From Phlyctochytrium arcticum (taxonomy: Eukaryota > Chytridiomycota > Chytridiomycetes > Chytridiales > Chytridiaceae), in contig JAHLKI010000003.1 of assembly GCA_025602905.1 (NCBI GenBank), positions 1 to 64,000 of the forward strand: a stretch of 64,000 bases of DNA. The letters are read 5' to 3'. Positions 22,630 through 34,015 of the stretch are shown piece after piece. The translations under genes and the position numbers were made by a program. Within the stretch, counting starts at the first letter, position 1; each line of letters begins with the position of its first letter. The notes beneath the pieces are model-generated. The model did not search any database. It was not told where the DNA came from and was given only the letters and a program-made list of their open reading frames with translations.

Positions 22630-23910
22630 ATGAAGGGTACCTTTGCTTCCATTGCACTTGTCCTGGCTCTCGCTGGTTCAGCCTTTGCTGCCCCCGCTGC
22701 TGAACTTGTAAGTGTATTGTCTCGCCGAATGAATTCAGAGACTGTACAGGATGCTAAAGTGAGGTCATCTTTCTTGATTTATTAGTCTGCCCGCTCTCCT
22801 TGTTGGGACGAGACCGATCCTGTCACCGGTGGATACCGCGTTTGCTGCCGTGCCAAGCAGGGCGAGACTGAGCCCAACTGCAGCGAAGCTCGTGGTGGTA
22901 ATGCCTTGATTGCCCGCGACCGGTGCTGGGAAGAGAAGGAGAACGACAAGAGCCGCGTCTGCTGCCCTGGTCCTGAAGGACAACCCGACTGCCAGCCCTG
23001 GTCCGAGACCTCTTTTGCTGATGAGTCCCTTGCGCGTCGCTCCAACGTCAACGTCGAAGCCCGCGCCCCATGCTGGACGGATGTCGATGTTATCACTGGC
23101 AAGACCACCATTTGCTGCCGCCCCAAGAACGGAGAGACTGAACCTCAATGCGAACCTGTTGTTGACGTCTCTCTTGCCGGCCGCGCTCCTTGCTGGAAGG
23201 ATGTTGACCCCGCTACCGGCAAGAACACCATCTGCTGCCGACCCAAGAACGGAGAGACTGAGCCTCAATGCGAGGCCGTCGAGGTCTCTCTTACTCGCCG
23301 CGCCCCATGCTGGAAGGATGTCGACCCCATCACCGGCCAAAGCACCATCTGCTGCCGTCCTAAGAACGGTGAAACCGAACCCCACTGCAAAAGCAGCGTC
23401 ATCGCCAAGCGTCAGCTCGTCATTCCCACCTGTTACGACTCTGTCAACGCCGTCACCGGCAAGCCAACCTTCTGCTGCCGTAACACCCCCTCCTCCGCCC
23501 CCGTCTGCCAGGCCGCTGAGCCCACCCTCACTGAACGATCCAGCGAGCCTTGCTTTTCATCTGTCGAGACCATCGACGGAAAGCGCATGAAGACCGTCTG
23601 CTGCGGAAACGGCCCTGCCGCACCCCACTGCCGTACTTTCGAAGACAGCATCCTTGCCGAGCGTTCCAGCGAGCCTTGCTCTTCCTCCACCGAGACTGTC
23701 GACGGCAAGCGCATGAAGACTGTCTGCTGTGGGAACGGCCCTGCTGCCCCCCACTGCCGAACTTTCGAAGACAGCCTCCTTGCCGCGCGTTCCAGCGAAC
23801 CTTGTTTCTCATACGTCGAGACTGTTGATGGCAAGCGCATGAAGACTGTCTGCTGCGGAAACGGCCCTGCCGAACCCAAGTGCCGCACCTTTGAAGACAA
23901 GCCCGAGTAA
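22630..23910 (+). CDS. Secreted precursor with nine cysteine-rich repeats
   Basis: Exon 1 (22630-22707) encodes a classical signal peptide, MKGTFASIALVLALAGSAFA. A 78-bp phase-0 intron follows, then one long exon (22786-23910); total 400 residues. The mature part is nine tandem units of the pattern C-x(11-15)-CC-x(8-10)-C. Units 3-5 are nearly identical (APCWKDVDPATGKNTICC), as are units 7-9 (DGKRMKTVCCGNGPA); 1, 2 and 6 are more diverged. Between units lies a short linker ending in Arg: ARSPC, SLARR, EARAPC, SLAGR, SLTRR, IAKRQ, TLTER, ILAER, LLAAR. This looks like a protease-processed multi-peptide precursor, by analogy with kexin-processed fungal precursors, though most sites are single-basic Lx-x-R and not KR. 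Function unknown. No other domain is visible. High codon bias and a strong TATA box suggest abundant expression. Confidence 0.85.
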
Positions 23911-25290
23911 AGCACTCCCCACGTTTTCAAATCCCTGAACCTCTTACTGTATTAGACTTTGAACCTTTCCTCTCACGTTCGTCATTAGTATTGCATGTAC
24001 CATATCTATCAAGTATCTCATTTTAATCATTCATGTTACTTTGTGGTCGACGACTTGTTCGTTTCTCACGCCATCAATATCTACGGCCAGAGAGATTTTG
24101 AACATGGTGCCTTCCTTCATAGTATGCAACTGTGATGCGAAAAAGCTCCGAAACCTCCGGCGAATATTGAATGTCCCTTGAATGTAAACAAGATCGTTTC
24201 GCAACCATCATCCAGTGTTTACCAATACCAAAACATTCCCAAAACTTGTGTTCGTTAGATACACCCATTTCTGTATGGTCGTATTGCATCCAAATAGCAC
24301 TCCCACTCTCTGCATATCCATATCAAGTTGCAGCAACCTCCAAGGACCGCATTGCGTCTGGCTCCATTCCTTGAAGTGGGAGAAGGAGTACAGCCCAGCA
24401 AACGTCTGTGTTCTTGCGATCGACAAATCTGAGCCCGGTGCATCCTACTCAGTGCCTCCAAGTGCAGGTCCGGGTCCCCCACTTGGCATTGACAAATGTC
24501 CACCTTCAGCTGAGTCACTCGTCCACCTCTAGTCCAAGTCCGTGGGGTTGAAAGGTTTCTGCTCGAGAAGCTCTCACAGCCAACGTTGTCGAGGCAGGCA
24601 GGCCATATGGATCGATCTATGATATGCACGATGGAATTAATGATCAGACCCCTGCTCTCCCCCACCGCGGACAGGGCACTTTGGCCGAAAAGGGTCAGAT
24701 TGCCAAAGTAGGGTATACGCTTGAATTGTTTTTGAGATCTACCCTTTGCACGGTACACTTACAATCACATCACTCAGTTTGTCGAATACAGGAGGCACAG
24801 ATACCATTGCACGTGCGACCAGTTTTGCGACAGACTTTTATATATACCCTGGTCCTTCCGTATTTTACCCACAGTTACATGTCCACTCAAAGTTCCACCA
24901 GTCCGTATTGCCCAGAAAATCTGAAATATTTCGTGTGCAAATCCCGTGTGCGAAGTGCCGAAAAAGCAAATATTCCCACCTCCACACGTCCTGTCTGCCT
25001 TCAAAATGGACACAGGACACAGGTAAGAACGCCTTTACCCGTTTTCTTCCAAGGTTCACAATGTGTGGCACTGCTTTAGCTACTGCTGGTTTTTACTTGC
25101 TCCACTTATATACAGGGATGTTTGGTGTAATGGTCCTAGAATTCTCATCATGTCCAATGCGCAGCACCGGGTGCTAGTTGCACCCGTGAACCTCTTTACA
25201 CAGTGGCGCACTGCCATGATATACATGAAGGTGTGGGAAACTCAGATAGGTACAACTATGGCACTTCCTTGTGACGTCGAATTTTAGATT
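23911..25290. other. Intergenic region, no gene seen
   Basis: Several open frames of 60-150 codons exist on both strands but overlap, lack domains, signal peptides or splice support, and look random. Confidence 0.45.
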
Positions 25291-25600
25291 GAATTGTGGC
25301 AGACCTAGTAGCACTCGGGATTTTCCCAAAAAAACAGAAACCTGCCAGCCGTTCCGCAAAATAAAAAAAAGGATTCGCGGAAGGCTGCAGTCAACCGGAA
25401 GTTAACGGAGAGTGAAAATAGTCGTGTGATGCTGGAAGTCGTAGAGTGGTGTGTGAAGCCGGGATGTTGAATTGTGGCAAACCGAGTAGCACTCGGGATT
25501 TTTCCAAAAAAAACTGTTGCGCAAAATAAAAAGGTTTCGCGGAAAAGCTGCACTCAACGGGAAGTAAGCGGTAAGGGAGAGTGAGAGTGAGAGTAGTTCA
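25291..25600. repeat. Two-copy tandem repeat, period about 178 bp
   Basis: GAATTGTGGCAGACC, then TAGCACTCGGGATTTT, a poly-A run, GCAAAATAAAAA and a TCGCGGAA block occur at 25291 onward and again from 25469. The second copy has lost about 45 bp. The repeat sits directly upstream of a small secreted ORF. Confidence 0.7.
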
Positions 25601-25742
25601 GTGAAGCCGTAGGTGTTTGCAAGTGATTCGAAGGGAAGCTCTGCGGGTATAAAACCTGGACTGTTTGCGGCAGACCCCTCTTTCCATCCAAACCCCTCCT
25701 CCCTCATTTCCACATTCTTCTCCTCTATCACACTCCAACAAT

Positions 25743-25862
25743 ATGAAGGTCACCTTTGCCCCGGTTGTCCTGCTCCTAAACGCGATCGCCTTAGTTGCTG
25801 CTGCTGACCCTTTCGTAAATACTAGCGCGGTCCACATATGGACGTTCCCTGCCAAATGCTAG
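25743..25862 (+). CDS. Small secreted protein or 5' exon of one
   Basis: MKVTFAPVVLLLNAIALVAA is a good signal peptide with the same MKxTFA start as the repeat precursor at 22630. A TATAAAA box lies at about 25648. Read straight on, the frame ends after 39 residues. Alternatively a donor GTAAAT just after DPF and an acceptor TTGCTAG at about 25950 would add a short Trp/Cys-containing tail (SAPWDTPKTCDEWKTGASID) ending near 26087. Neither product matches a family I know. It may be the truncated relic of a larger secreted gene. Confidence 0.4.
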   Translation: MKVTFAPVVLLLNAIALVAAADPFVNTSAVHIWTFPAKC

Positions 25863-26485
25863 TCTATGTTACTTCTCCTTGCTAGAGGGACGTTGTCCAT
25901 GTAGGAAAGCCCGTCAACTGTGTTATCGATTCATAATCTCAAAATTGCTAGTCATCTCCGATTAGTGCACCCTGGGACACACCCAAAACTTGCGATGAAT
26001 GGAAAACCGGCGCTTCTATCGACACCAGCAGAAATTACACCATCATGTCGGAAGTCCAACTTTGCTTGCCCTTCCATTACTCCGCCTAGTGCCAACTGGG
26101 ATGGGGTAGTACTACCCCGGAAGTGCTATGGCGGGGAGTTCGCTGGCCTTTACCAATCCATTCAACATCACTCTCGCGCGTAGTGCCAACTGGGCTGGGG
26201 TGCCAAATCCAGTCAACATTAGTAATTGTTGATTTTGCTTCGGCATAGTCTGTAGTTCTTTTCTATCTTATCTTTATACCTTCATATACAATGAGAGTGG
26301 TTGTCCTGTGCGTTTTGCTCCCAATGATAGTTTTTGCGCAGCTGCGCAGCCATCTTTCACCGACTGCGCAGTGAGTCACCGACTTGCGTCAGATAATGTC
26401 GATTTTTGACAAGGTCATCTTGTGAAAATCTTGTGTGATTTTGATTGACTTTCTGCATCAACAAGCACCGCATACAATCACCACC
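25863..26485. other. Intergenic region with a short direct repeat
   Basis: TAGTGCCAACTGGGATGGGGT at about 26087 recurs with one change at about 26181, each followed about 70 or 15 bp later by CCATTCAACAT/CCAGTCAACAT. No gene is supported apart from the possible tail exon of the small secreted ORF. Confidence 0.4.
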
Positions 26486-27673
26486 ATGCTGTCCATCACT
26501 CGCTCGACCCTCTCTGCTGCACGGGGTGCTACTCGTTCGGGATCTCTCGCTTCACGAGCGATTGTTGCTGGCTCGCGGGGCAAGGCCACCCTTCCCGACT
26601 TGACCTACGACTACAATGCTGTGAGTGCACTGGTTTAGAACAAAATGCAATGGTCGTATTCTTGGAATCTGACGAGTTATGCTTGCATTTGATGTATTTA
26701 GCTTGAGCCTTATATTTCAGGTGAGGATTCTGACAGTCTGCAAGTTGGAACAATTACTGAAAGTGACACATTATAGCCGAGATCATGCAGCTTCACCACT
26801 CCAAGCACCACCAGACCTATGTCAATGGATTCAACCAGGCTGAGGAGAAACTCGAGGCTGCATTGAGCAAGCAGGACTTTCGGGAGCAGATTGCACTGCA
26901 ACCCTTGTTGAAGTTCAACGGAGGAGGTAATTGATTGACGGTCCTTTTTGTAGATGGCTTACTTTGAGTCGACACCCCTGTTCAAATCGATTCACTAATC
27001 TCCAAATGCTTTTGAATCAATAGGTCACATCAACCATAGGTAAGACAAAACCGAACCTTCCCCCTTTCATTGGTTATTCAATCCACCTTTTCCAGCATCT
27101 TCTGGACCAATCTCGCTCCACCCAAGTCTGGCGGTGGTGAGCCTCCCCAAGGTACGCTGTGTCATCTTCTATGTAATCTAGGACCTCTGTCAGTTGCTCA
27201 TCTGCTGCGATGCTATAGGCGCTCTGGCCACTGCGATCAAGAACGACTTTGGATCCCTTGAAGAGTTCACCAAGAAGTTTAGTGCTCAGTCTGCGGCTGT
27301 TCAAGGCAGTGGTTGGGGATGGCTCGTAAGTTAATGCACCTCTCCAAGCTGTTTTTAGTTGTGCATCACTAAACCACGTGGCCGCGCTCTCCTATTGTAG
27401 GGTTACAACCAGGCCACAAAGCATCTTGAAATTGCAACAACTTCCAACCAGGATCCGTTGACGACATTGGTTCCCATCCTGGGGGTTGATGTTTGGGAAC
27501 ATGTATGTCTTTGGTGATTTACTCTGTCGCCGTACCGGTACTTACTCATTTTGCGGAAACAGGCCTACTACTTGCAGTACAAGAATGTGCGTCCCGACTA
27601 CCTCAAAGCTATTTGGAGCGTGGTAAACTGGAAGAATGTCGCCGAGCGATACGCAGCTGCATCCTCCAAGTAA
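26486..27673 (+). CDS. SOD2: Manganese superoxide dismutase, mitochondrial type
   Basis: Eight exons (26486-26620, 26702-26720, 26777-26926, 27024-27039, 27096-27151, 27219-27325, 27401-27502, 27563-27673) join exactly to 231 residues. Exons 2 and 4 are only 19 and 16 nt. The first ~32 residues are Arg/Ser-rich without acids, a typical mitochondrial presequence ([19 protein letters not shown]). The mature enzyme starts [18 protein letters not shown]. Metal ligands are visible: His in [10 protein letters not shown], His in GGHINHSIFW, Asp and His in [28 protein letters not shown] closes the C-terminal domain. The enzyme converts superoxide to hydrogen peroxide and oxygen in the matrix. Confidence 0.95.
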
Positions 27674-28869
27674 TCTGGTCTTTTCTATCTTTCACAACTT
27701 TCATACACGTACCTCTTGCATGTCAGTGATGCCGCATTGTAAAGATCTTCAATGATTAATTAAAAGGAAAGGGCATCAAAAGGTCATTACCCCACAAATT
27801 CCGGCGCGCTTTGTGCTCGTTTCCCGGTGTTGTCAGTTGTGTCCCCCTTGTGAGCCTTGCTCGTCTTCTCGTCGTTCTCTATCGTCCTCCTGTCTTTGTC
27901 TAATATTTGTACATCACTCTGAGACGCGTGACCTGCAGCTTTGCCGAGTTTATTGTGACTTTTGGGCAGCTGTGTCTCTCGCGTCTCCACGGCTCAACTT
28001 CTGTTCCTTGCGATATCTTCGTCCGACCTCTTTTAGTTTTCGCCGCGTCTGGAAAATCGGAAATTAGGAATTTTGGAAGTTGCCGAAAGCGAGCTCTGCC
28101 CAGAGCTGCCCAACATAAAAAATGTCGAGACACGTGGACCTTGAAAGGACAGACATTGGATAATTTCGGCCAGCAAAGCACCATGTTGCGGTTACTGAGC
28201 CAAGCAGTCCCCGAATGCATAAATAAAACCCCTGGACTCCTGGAGGAGTACATATGTTTTTTGGACAACCCGCCTTTGTACATTTGACAAGGACTTGTTC
28301 ATGAGATTCATCGATACTGCTGCATGCACGCACACTGGCTGGCACGCACAGGGGATCGAGTAATACTCGTGCTCAAATCAAGTACGAGTACTCGTACTCG
28401 AGTACTTGTAGGGTCGCAGATCTTATCTCATTTCACAAAGTGCATATTTCGAGCTCACAGTAACCTGTGGCGGGAAAATTTGGGAGTTTCTAATTGTAGT
28501 TACGCTTCACCTAAAAATTGACCAAAATTCCCCCAAATGTCTCCGCCGGCTCAGAGAAGTTCCTATTCTCGGCCGCGTGATCGCGTCTCTGAATATTGGG
28601 AAACGTTTTTGGATATTTGGCAAGGACGCGAGATGGTTGTACATTTAGATTTGGGAAGCTTTTTTTAACCTCCTCCACGTTCCGGTTTTGATGTGGAACT
28701 TTCTAATTGTAGTAGGACAATATGGCTTGAAATTGTAGTTTCGTTCATAAGTAGGAGGTGGAAACAAAGGACTCTCGGGGCAGTGGGCATAAAAAGGGCA
28801 TTGGAAAATTCAATCCCCCCCAGCCCATCCCAAGAACTTTGCGGTTGACCTGCCTCTCACTTGCTCAAG
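27674..28869. other. Intergenic region with nested palindromes
   Basis: No gene is supported. At 28382-28397 (gtacgagtactcgtac) and 28394-28405 (gtactcgagtac) two perfect palindromes overlap; see findings. The 3' end is the promoter of the PhoD gene. Confidence 0.45.
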
Positions 28870-30685
28870 ATGAAGACCTCTTATTTCCTGTCCTTGCCAT
28901 TACTGGTACTTGGAACATTTGCCATAGCTCAAACTTCCCCTACTACCAACGGCAATGTAGCTGAAGACAGTCATGGCCATCCCATCCATACCCCGGGAGT
29001 CCTACCCTCCGACCAAGTCATCAGCTCAATTGTGGACAATATGGCATTCTCTTCACCTATCGGCAACATGCCGTCTATGGCTCGCCCTCAACCAAAACTC
29101 GCTGATTTCGGGCGCCGCAAACCCGTTCGTCGTGATGGGCAGATTGATGCCAAGTTTGTGCATGGTGTTGCATCGGGGGATCTTCTCAAAGATAGTATAA
29201 TGTAGGGGAATGAGTTTTTATTTTTGTAACTTTTATGAATAGAAAATTAACTTCAAACATCATTGTAGTCTATGGACCAAAGTTACTACCAATTCACCCG
29301 ATATTGCCGTTACCTACCAAGTTTCTCCAACGGAGGATTTCAGTCAAATCACCACTAGTGCTACCCTTCTGACCAATGACCAGGTCGACTATACCGTCAA
29401 GGTTGAAGCCAAGAATCTCCTCCCTGCCACTACCTACTACTACCGATTCCTTGCCATTCCCCACCTCGAGTCATCCAACAAAAACATGACTCTTACTTTT
29501 GTCGTCTCACCCGTCGGCAGAACCCATACTCTTCCTAAAGAGGATGCCGACATCAGTCAGTACAAATTGGCCGTGGTCAGTTGCGCCAACTACCCTGAAG
29601 GATTCTTCAACGCGTATGCCGGCATTGCTCGCCGGAAGGATGTTGATCTGGTCTTGCACCTTGGCGACTACATCTACGAGTATGGCAATGGCGAATACGG
29701 TGATGGAACTGCCATTGGCCGTATCCCAGACCCCAACTACGAGATTGTCACCCTTTCCGATTACCGTCGCCGCCACGCCCAGTACAAGACTGACCCGGAT
29801 CTTCAGGCCGTGCACCTTGTTCACCCGTTCATGACTGTTTGGGATGACCATGAATTTGCTGACAATGCCTATGAAACCGGCGCCGGTAACCACCAACCTA
29901 CTGAAGGCCCCTGGGATGTCCGCAAGCAAGCTGCTATTCGCGCTTATTTCGAATATATGCCAATCCGACCGGCCGCTATCGATAGCTTTGGACGCATCTT
30001 CCGCGGCGTTCAGATTGGCAAACTTATGGATCTTGTCATGCTGGACACTCGTATCTGGGGACGCGACAAGACTGATGAACGAAAGGGCTCAACCATCAAC
30101 GACCCCAACCGTTCATTACTCGGACAAGACCAAGAAGCGTGGCTTTACTCTACATTGAGCCAGTCGTCTTCTCGCGGTGCTCAATGGCGTATTCTTGGAC
30201 AGCAAGTTGTAATGGCCCCTGTGAAGATTGCTGGGATTCCACTCTTTGCTGATGCTTGGGATGGATACCCCGTCGTCCGCCAACGGCTCTTGGATTACCT
30301 TGTCAACAAGAAAATCAAGGATACCGTTGTTCTTACTGGAGATATTCACACCGCACTTGCCTTTGATGTGCCCCAAAAGTCACCGTACCTCCTCTGGCAA
30401 TACAACCCGTGGTCCGGTTCAGGATCTGTCTTGACCGAGTTTGTCGGAACTAGTGTGACATCCCCTGGAGCTGGCAAGTTGGGTGCCGCAGGTCTCTGGG
30501 TCTCCCAACCCCATCTCAAATACTCGAACGGTGCCGATCGTGGATACATGATCGTAACGGTCAGCAAGCAGAAGGTGTCGACCGAATTCGTCAAGATGGC
30601 GACCATCAAGGAACGTAGCGTAGCCGAAAGCATTGATGCCGTCGTCGAAACTCAAAAGGGGGCTGGCTTCCTTAAGAAGAAATAG
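28870..30685 (+). CDS. Secreted PhoD-family alkaline phosphatase
   Basis: Two exons (28870-29201, 29269-30685; 67-bp phase-2 intron) give 582 residues. MKTSYFLSLPLLVLGTFAIA is a signal peptide. The PhoD N-terminal domain follows: FVHGVASGDLLKDSIILWTK across the splice junction, then fibronectin-like residues to about 200. The metallophosphoesterase core has the family motifs in order: VVSCANYPEGFFNAY, VLHLGDYIYEYG, TVWDDHEFADN, GQQVVMAPV and VLTGDIHTALAF. PhoD enzymes are Ca/Fe-dependent phosphodiesterases or monoesterases that release phosphate outside the cell. No GPI signal or membrane anchor is seen. Confidence 0.93.
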
Positions 30686-31048
30686 ACGTTCCCTTTCCAC
30701 TGATACCCCTCTCTCGTGCCTCATCATCCACTCTTTTTCATTTCCTGTAATTTTATTTTTTGGACTGCAGTAACTTTAAAAAAAAAAGGCGCTTCGCATA
30801 AAAAACATTGAGTTTACACTCTGTTGCTTGCTTGACTAACAGCAAAATCAAAAATCCTAATTACATACGGTATATCACAAATGCCAACAAAGATACAATC
30901 CACCAGAGAGAGAATCTCTAACTACAAAAATAAACAATACGTCCGCAGTACAATGAGTATCTACATACACGCCAATACGATAGGTTAATGAATAAAAGTA
31001 ACGCCGGTTGGGAATAAGTTTGACGGGATTCGCGTAAAGAGAGAGAGG
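30686..31048. other. Convergent 3' flanks
   Basis: AT-rich sequence between the ends of the PhoD gene and the convergent TM-SH3 gene; no gene. Confidence 0.5.
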
Positions 31049-33885
31049 TCACGAACGAGCGGGAGGGGATACAACTTTACGTCTCAAAGTTGTTTTTTTC
31101 ACAATTGTGGTGGTGGGGGGCGCGGTCTGACTGGAATTTTGAACAGTTTTGGATGAATTTTGGGCAGGGGGATGATGTTCGCTTTCGTTCCGATTTCCGG
31201 GCTGGAGGGGTTGTGGTGCTGGTGCATTGCCAGTTTGCTGATGTCCTGCATCACTCTCAGGCATATTGTTAAAACGCGAGTGTCCGTTCAAGGGACGCTG
31301 CAAGAAGGATGGTTGGGAATGCTTGGTGGCGGGCACATTCTCTGTTTTTGATGGTGAAGGTATACCCTTCGCGGTGGTCTCGGGTGTATCCCGTCGCGCT
31401 ATACCAAAGCACGTCAATGGAAACATGCCGCGGAGTCCAGTGCGAACATTCCAGCCATACGCCCAACCTAATCATGCCATATCAATGAAAAAGCTATAAG
31501 CAGGTGGCTTTCCGAGGTTTACTTACCATCTTTAAATACTTGCTCAACCAGCATTCCATCTCCGACAGACACATCCAGTTCATCACTTCGTTCAGGGCTA
31601 TGCGCAAACAGAGCGAATGGTAACGTGGTGGCGGGCATGCCCACATTCTCGGCGGCAGGTGCCAGCTCGGGTTTTTTCTTCTTTAAGAGATTGAATCGTA
31701 AGCGGTTATGTTCGGGTGCGGGTGAGGAAATCGGGAGTGGTGGGAATGTGGATGAATACATGGCAACAACGCGTGCGACTGATGATGTGTCGCTGGCAGC
31801 GGAAAGGGGACGGTAAGTGTGGGGGTAGAATTGGATGGAGGTATGGGTGCTGGGTCGATCATTCATTTGGGAGTCTGGTTGATGGTTCTGTAACGCCGAG
31901 TCTGGGTCTTGTGGAGTATTGTGCCCCTCGTTTAAGGGCATATATCCGATACTACTTGTTCGTTTTGGTCTGGTTGGCCGTCCAATATCACTTCCCAGTG
32001 TTGAATACAGTCCGTCCAAAGCCGTCACTGGTGATGATGCTCGTGTACGGTATTCTTCAGACATGATGTCGGAAAATACACTGTGTCGGCCGCTGGGAAT
32101 GGCAGATGTCGTCTGATGGGGAGTCGGTGGAATCGGGATGACGCCATACGCCTTGGAAGCCGAAGTCGGCATTGGGAGAGCCAGAGGGTCAAGGGGAATG
32201 GATTTGGATTCGCCAGCTTGAGAAAGTCTCGACGAAGCTGTTGGTGGTTCATCGGCGGGGGGTGGGGCTTCTGGCGCAAGCTGAATCTCATCCTTTGGCT
32301 GGGAGTCAGTTCCTGTAAGTACGATTGTCGTATCTGAGCCTGCGTCATCCGGACTACGGTTGCCGTCTTCAGCATCTTTAGCAGCCTGTGATGACACAAT
32401 TTCTTTGTTCAACCGCTCCGCTTCCAGTGCGCTGTTTTTTCCTGACAAGGTTGTCCGAGGACTTTCGACAAATGGATCCTCTGCCCCTCCAACAGCCCTG
32501 ACTTGATTCATCCAATTCACCGTAAAGGACTGGCGCATGGGTCGATTTGCAACTTGATTGCTGCCTGGTTGCACATTTCCTGTCCTTGGTTCAGATGGCG
32601 TGGCATGTAATGGGGCGCCGGCCAATGCTGGCATCGGAAGGGTTGGTGGGTAGTGTGGAATGTAACCGCCGTTCTTTTGCGAAATGACCCCGCACGGTGG
32701 ATTAGTTGGCGGAAATGGAAACTGATCCGCCAGCAGTTGGGTGGTAGTCGGTCTTGCCCGCTCGTTGCCGGCGTTGAGATCCAGAGAAGGCCTTTTTTCT
32801 TCTTCGGGAACCGTTTCCAATCCGGGTGAAGCGAGCACACTCGAGCGGCCCGAGCTGGCATTCCGTTGTGGAGGACCAGCTCCACGTCGGCGGTCCTTGT
32901 GGAAGAGAGATGGGCTTGGAGCGGCTTTTGACGATTTGAGGGCATCTTGTGATTTCTGAGTTTGAGCATTTAGATCAGTATTGAGTTTGACCTGATTTTC
33001 ACGCCTCATCCCGTCAACTTCTCCATCGTTATCGTCGTCATCTTCAGAGTCGTCCGCATCATTCCGTGTAAGCTGATGAGAAATCTCATTTTTCAGTCGT
33101 GAAGGAACGTACGGACCCTTCCCAGAGCCTGTCCTCGCGGCACCGGGCAAATTTCGGATATTCACACTTTGTCGTGACTTGTCGGAATCGAGTTTCTCAT
33201 CATCCTCTGCTTCGTACCGCTGAACGACCGATCCCCGCCCATATCCTCCTTCCCAGTCAATTCCACTGCCCAAATCGCTTCCAGCAACCGATTTCCGATC
33301 TTTGGGGTATTCCAGCATGGCTCGACTGGCATTACTTTTCCGATCATATGAATCATATTTTCCACTGGCGCGAGCTTGATTGGCTTTGAGATCCTTCTTT
33401 TTCCTCATGCGACCCCAGCAGCATCCGAATGCGGTACATGCCAACAACACAAAGAGAACAGCACCAGCCGCGACGGCGCATATCAAGAGAATTAACGTAT
33501 GCGGAGCCACCGTCGAAAAGAATCCTCCCCCGCCGCTCGTATTAGCTGCCGAACTCTGAACGCTATTGCCATTGGGATCGGATATTGCGGTAGGTTTGGG
33601 AAACCCAAGACTGGGAAATATAGAGCCGGCATTGGGAAACTCTGGAGTGGGGACGGGCGAGCTGACAGCTGGAGGCGGTGGAATCGGAGCTACTCCGTCA
33701 AGGGAAGAGTTTGGGCCATCATTTGGATTTGTGATGATCAAGGTGGGAAATGGCGGTATGGTGGGTGTTGGCGATGTTCTTGGCGGCCGCACAGCCGAAG
33801 GGGATGGGACTGCTGATACTGATGGAGAAACGGTGGATGATACGACTGGTGTACTATTTGCGCTTGCTCGACTCCGACCGCTCAT
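31049..33885 (-). CDS. FUS1-like single-pass membrane protein with C-terminal SH3
   Basis: Two exons (33885-31527, 31467-31049) with a 59-bp phase-1 intron give 925 residues. There is no signal peptide. A Ser/Thr/Pro-rich extracellular part (about 1-128) leads to one membrane helix (TLILLICAVAAGAVLFVLLA), a Cys/Lys stop-transfer (CCWGRMRKKK) and a long Ser/Pro-rich cytoplasmic region. The SH3 (about 748-806) is split by the intron: LPFALFAHSPERSDELDVSV, GDGMLVEQVFKDG then WAYGWNVRTGLRGMFPLTCF, with ALYxxxxxDELxxxxGD, WxxG and GxFP motifs. The order resembles yeast Fus1, which acts at sites of polarised growth and cell fusion. It is adjacent to and transcribed in the same direction as another TM-SH3 gene. 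The tail after the SH3 is low-complexity. Confidence 0.85.
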
Positions 33886-34015
33886 GATATAAGTCTTGTT
33901 GATGAGCGCTTTGTTGATGTTTGAAATTTCCCAGATCCAAAGCCGGACGCGATTTTACGCGCGTGAACCAAGGAATGCTGCGCGGCAAATACTTAGCGTC
34001 AAACCCACAGGGATT

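Noticed and set aside
22765..23385. 206-codon frame antisense to the secreted repeat gene
   Set aside because: Its repeats are the complement of the real repeats; no signal peptide or conserved pattern of its own.
24624..25177. Overlapping 140-150 codon frames
   Set aside because: No domain, no signal peptide, no splice support and irregular composition; treated as random.
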